DNA of 64,000 nt from Bacteroidales bacterium. GTDB taxonomy: Bacteria > Bacteroidota > Bacteroidia > Bacteroidales > Paludibacteraceae. Positions 61,770 to 64,000 of the stretch are shown piece by piece; positions within the stretch are counted from its first letter, which is position 1, and each line of letters opens with the position of its first letter. The notes under the pieces were generated by a model, which saw nothing but the letters and a program-made list of their open reading frames with translations, ran no database searches and had not been told where the DNA came from. Location: the NCBI GenBank assembly GCA_012837685.1, contig DUQS01000059.1, forward strand, positions 1 to 64,000, given 5' to 3'. Position numbers and translations under genes: made by a program.

Positions 61770-62609
61770 ATGCAAAAAGTAGCCATACAAGGTTTTGAAG
61801 GTTCGTACCACGACCAAGCGACACGCCTTTTTTTCGGCGATGCGGTAGAGATAGTGCCTTGCGACACGTTTAAAGCGTTGGTAGAAACGGTAAAAATGAA
61901 TCCCGAAATTTTAGGGGTCATTGCTATTGAAAACACCATAGCCGGAAGTTTGTTGCAAAACTATAACCTGATAAGAGACAACACTTTAACCATAGTAGGC
62001 GAACACAAATTGCGGATAAAACACAGTTTTGCCGTACTGCCCGGACAGACGCCGAAAGATATTACCGAAGTGCGTTCGCACTACATGGCTTTGCTGCAAT
62101 GCGAAGAATTTTTGTCGCAATACCCTTGGCTGCGTTTGGTTGGCTCGGACGACACGGCAAAAAGCGCCTTTGAAATTGCTCAACAAAAGCTAACGGGCGT
62201 GGCAGCCATTTGCAGCGCAAATTCGGCACGTAAATTTGGTTTGGAAGTTTTAGCCGACAGCATTGAAACCAACAAACACAATTTTACCCGTTTTTTGATG
62301 ATAGCTAACGTGAAAAAAGGGTGGCATTATGCAAAAAAAGAAGAGTGTAACAAAGCATCGCTGGTATTTTCGCTGCCACACGAAAAAGGCAGTCTCTCCA
62401 AAGTGTTGACCATTCTCTCTTTCTACAACATCAACCTGACAAAAATACAATCGTTGCCAATTGTAGGTCAAGAGTGGGAATACCTTTTTTATATTGATGT
62501 GCTTTTTGACGACTACCACCGCTACCAACAATCTTTAGAAGCTATTCGACCGCTTACAAGCAATATTAAAATATTAGGCGAATACAAGGAAGGTTCTCAA
62601 ACGATTTAA
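61770..62609 (+). CDS. pheA: Prephenate dehydratase
   Basis: Converts prephenate to phenylpyruvate for phenylalanine (279 aa; no chorismate mutase domain). The PDT domain shows AIQGFEGSYHDQA, GVIAIENTIAGSL, and the catalytic TRF at 173-175. The ACT domain (about 195-275) has GSLS (207-210) where GAL is usual, and QSLP (227-230) where many enzymes have the phenylalanine-binding ESRP. First structural gene of the attenuated operon; 12 bases before the aminotransferase. Confidence 0.95.
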   Translation: MQKVAIQGFEGSYHDQATRLFFGDAVEIVPCDTFKALVETVKMNPEILGVIAIENTIAGSLLQNYNLIRDNTLTIVGEHKLRIKHSFAVLPGQTPKDITEVRSHYMALLQCEEFLSQYPWLRLVGSDDTAKSAFEIAQQKLTGVAAICSANSARKFGLEVLADSIETNKHNFTRFLMIANVKKGWHYAKKEECNKASLVFSLPHEKGSLSKVLTILSFYNINLTKIQSLPIVGQEWEYLFYIDVLFDDYHRYQQSLEAIRPLTSNIKILGEYKEGSQTI

Positions 62610-62621
62610 AAAAGAAAAATT

Positions 62622-63788
62622 ATGAAAGATACAATAAAATGCGCTGATAGAGTTTCCGCCGTGCAAGAATACTATTTTTCAAAAAAACTCAAAGAAGTGG
62701 CGCAAATGAACGCCGAAGGCAAAAATATTATCTCACTCGGTATTGGAAGTCCCGATATGCCGCCATCGGAAACGACTGTTAAAACGCTGTGTAACAATGC
62801 TGTAAAAAATGACGTACACGGTTACCAACCTTATACGGGCATTCCCGAACTGCGCACAGCTTTTGCCAATTTCTACAAACGTTGGTACGGTGTAACCCTC
62901 AATCCTGTCAACGAAATACAGCCATTAATAGGCTCCAAAGAAGGAATTTTACACATCACGCTGGCTTTTGTCAATCCGAGCGAACAGGTATTGGTGCCTA
63001 ATCCGGGTTATCCCACTTATACGTCGTTAAGCACTTTATTGGGTGCAGAAGTGGTGCCTTACGATTTGACCGAAGCTAACAACTGGCTGCCCGATTTTGC
63101 AACATTGGAAAAAATGGATTTAAGTCGCGTAAAATTAATGTGGACAAACTATCCACACATGCCCACCGGCACCAACGCTACAATTGAACTGTACCAAAAA
63201 TTGGTCGATTTCGGTCGTCGCCACAATATTGTTATTGTTAATGACAATCCTTACAGTCTTATACTCAACAATAAACCGTTGAGCATTTTGCAAGTTGAAG
63301 GCGCAAAAGAGAATTGTATTGAGCTTAATTCGATGAGCAAAAGCCACAATATGCCGGGGTGGCGCATCGGAATGGCTGTCTCTAACAGCACCTACATTCA
63401 GTGGATTTTGAAAGTGAAAAGCAATATCGATTCCGGTATGTTTCGCTCGTTACAGTTAGCCGCAGCAGTAGCTTGCAACAACAGCGACGAATGGCACGAA
63501 ACAATGAACAATACGCTCTACCGCAAACGCCGAAAAATAGCCGAACAGATAATGGAAGCACTCGACTGTCGTTTCGATAAACAGCAAACCGGTATGTTCT
63601 TGTGGGGAAAAATTCCCGACAGTTGGAACAATGTAGAAGATTTGACCGAAAAATTATTGCACGAAAATCGAGTGTTTATAACACCCGGATTTATTTTCGG
63701 CAGCAACGGCTCACGCTACATCCGCATTTCACTTTGTTGTAAAGAAGAACAGTTACATGAAGCTTTGAAACGAATACAAGAAAAATAA
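62622..63788 (+). CDS. Class I/II aminotransferase (aromatic amino acid type)
   Basis: A 388-aa fold-type I PLP enzyme. It has SKEGILHITLAFVNPSEQV, the cofactor Asp D208 (VIVNDNPYS) and the PLP lysine K240 in ELNSMSKSHNMPGWRIG. Given its position between pheA and the DAHP synthase gene, it most likely makes phenylalanine or tyrosine from the 2-oxo acids with glutamate. An aspartate-type or prephenate-type activity cannot be ruled out from sequence. 33 bases before the next gene. Confidence 0.9.
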   Translation: MKDTIKCADRVSAVQEYYFSKKLKEVAQMNAEGKNIISLGIGSPDMPPSETTVKTLCNNAVKNDVHGYQPYTGIPELRTAFANFYKRWYGVTLNPVNEIQPLIGSKEGILHITLAFVNPSEQVLVPNPGYPTYTSLSTLLGAEVVPYDLTEANNWLPDFATLEKMDLSRVKLMWTNYPHMPTGTNATIELYQKLVDFGRRHNIVIVNDNPYSLILNNKPLSILQVEGAKENCIELNSMSKSHNMPGWRIGMAVSNSTYIQWILKVKSNIDSGMFRSLQLAAAVACNNSDEWHETMNNTLYRKRRKIAEQIMEALDCRFDKQQTGMFLWGKIPDSWNNVEDLTEKLLHENRVFITPGFIFGSNGSRYIRISLCCKEEQLHEALKRIQEK

Positions 63789-63821
63789 ACTATTTATCAA
63801 ACTACAAAATAAAGTACGACT

Positions 63822-64000
63822 ATGAAATTTCAACCTATCAATTTACCCGATGTCGATATGAAGCGACCAATTGTCATTGCAGGACCATGCAGTGCCGAAA
63901 CCGAAGAACAAGTTTTGACAACAGCCAAACAGTTGGCAGCTAACGGTATCCGCATTTTTCGTGCGGGCATTTGGAAACCGCGCACTAAACCCGGTGGATT
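63822..64000 (+). CDS. DAHP synthase (probably fused to chorismate mutase), 5' part
   Basis: 59 complete codons before the window ends. The N-terminus KFQPINLPDVDMKRPIVIAG leads to the signature AGPCSAETEEQ and RAGIWKPRTKPGG of type I-beta DAHP synthases, which condense PEP and erythrose-4-phosphate at the entry to the shikimate pathway. In Bacteroidota this protein usually carries a C-terminal chorismate mutase domain; that part lies outside the window. It puts the entry enzyme under the same attenuator as pheA. Confidence 0.88.
   Translation, partial: MKFQPINLPDVDMKRPIVIAGPCSAETEEQVLTTAKQLAANGIRIFRAGIWKPRTKPGG

Noticed and set aside
1-64000. CRISPR arrays, tRNA or rRNA genes, insertion sequences, prophage
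   Set aside because: I found no regularly spaced repeats, no cloverleaf-like sequences, no transposase or integrase and no phage structural genes on either strand.

Overview
The window is about 64 kb of chromosome from a member of the Bacteroidota, most likely order Bacteroidales. Four things in the sequence point there. Promoters follow the TTTG-N19/20-TAnnTTTG pattern of Bacteroidota. Nearly all genes lack a Shine-Dalgarno sequence. One large exported enzyme carries a type IX secretion C-terminal sorting domain. Several families are typical of the phylum (DUF6242, DUF5683, DUF2851, a short PabC, an S16 with a long tail). The genes are densely packed housekeeping genes. I saw no tRNA, rRNA, insertion sequence, prophage or CRISPR array.

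Layout. 1-7 kb: glutamate dehydrogenase, a type IX-secreted amidase and its beta-propeller partner. 6.6-9.6 kb: a lipoprotein, aroA and sufE. 9.6-15.7 kb (leftward): a lipopolysaccharide glycosyltransferase, parA, parB, DUF5683, an MltD-like transglycosylase, a MerR regulator and an alkaline phosphatase. 16-18.5 kb: fabG, pabB, pabC. 18.6-22.7 kb: both subunits of methylmalonyl-CoA mutase, which suggests a succinate/propionate metabolism. 23-29.5 kb: nadB, a UvrD/PcrA helicase and a TonB-dependent receptor. 29.6-31.1 kb: rpsF-rpsR-rplI and a compact transcription unit with a 55-residue membrane protein. 31.1-36.7 kb: DUF2851, then rmlB-wza-wzc. 36.8-41.5 kb: an operon around NlpC/P60 and a Tat-exported dipeptide epimerase. 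41.5-48.1 kb (leftward): rimM, lgt, a CofE-like protein, a 5'-nucleotidase split over two lipoproteins, an LptB-type ATPase, a nucleoside permease and a bifunctional nuclease. 48.3-50.9 kb: an alpha-amylase and nadA. 50.9-60.7 kb (leftward): ilvE, WbqC, MarC and a surface polysaccharide cluster (flippase, polymerase, five glycosyltransferases). 60.8-64 kb: rpsP and, divergently, an aromatic amino acid operon (pheA, aminotransferase, DAHP synthase, cut by the window end).

The most notable signals are regulatory. First, the aromatic operon is preceded by a 24-codon leader peptide with eight Phe/Tyr codons in ten. It is followed by a terminator whose 5' arm can pair instead with a second copy of the terminator's 3' arm, lying inside the end of the leader ORF. 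This is a compact transcription attenuator that may sense both Phe and Tyr. Second, in a genome that otherwise shows no Shine-Dalgarno sites, rpsR (bS18) and rplI carry full GGAGG sites while rpsF has none. This fits a possible autoregulatory loop, because bS18 is among the proteins reported to hide the anti-Shine-Dalgarno tail in Bacteroidota ribosomes. Third, a complete promoter-ORF-terminator unit encodes a small membrane protein I do not recognise.
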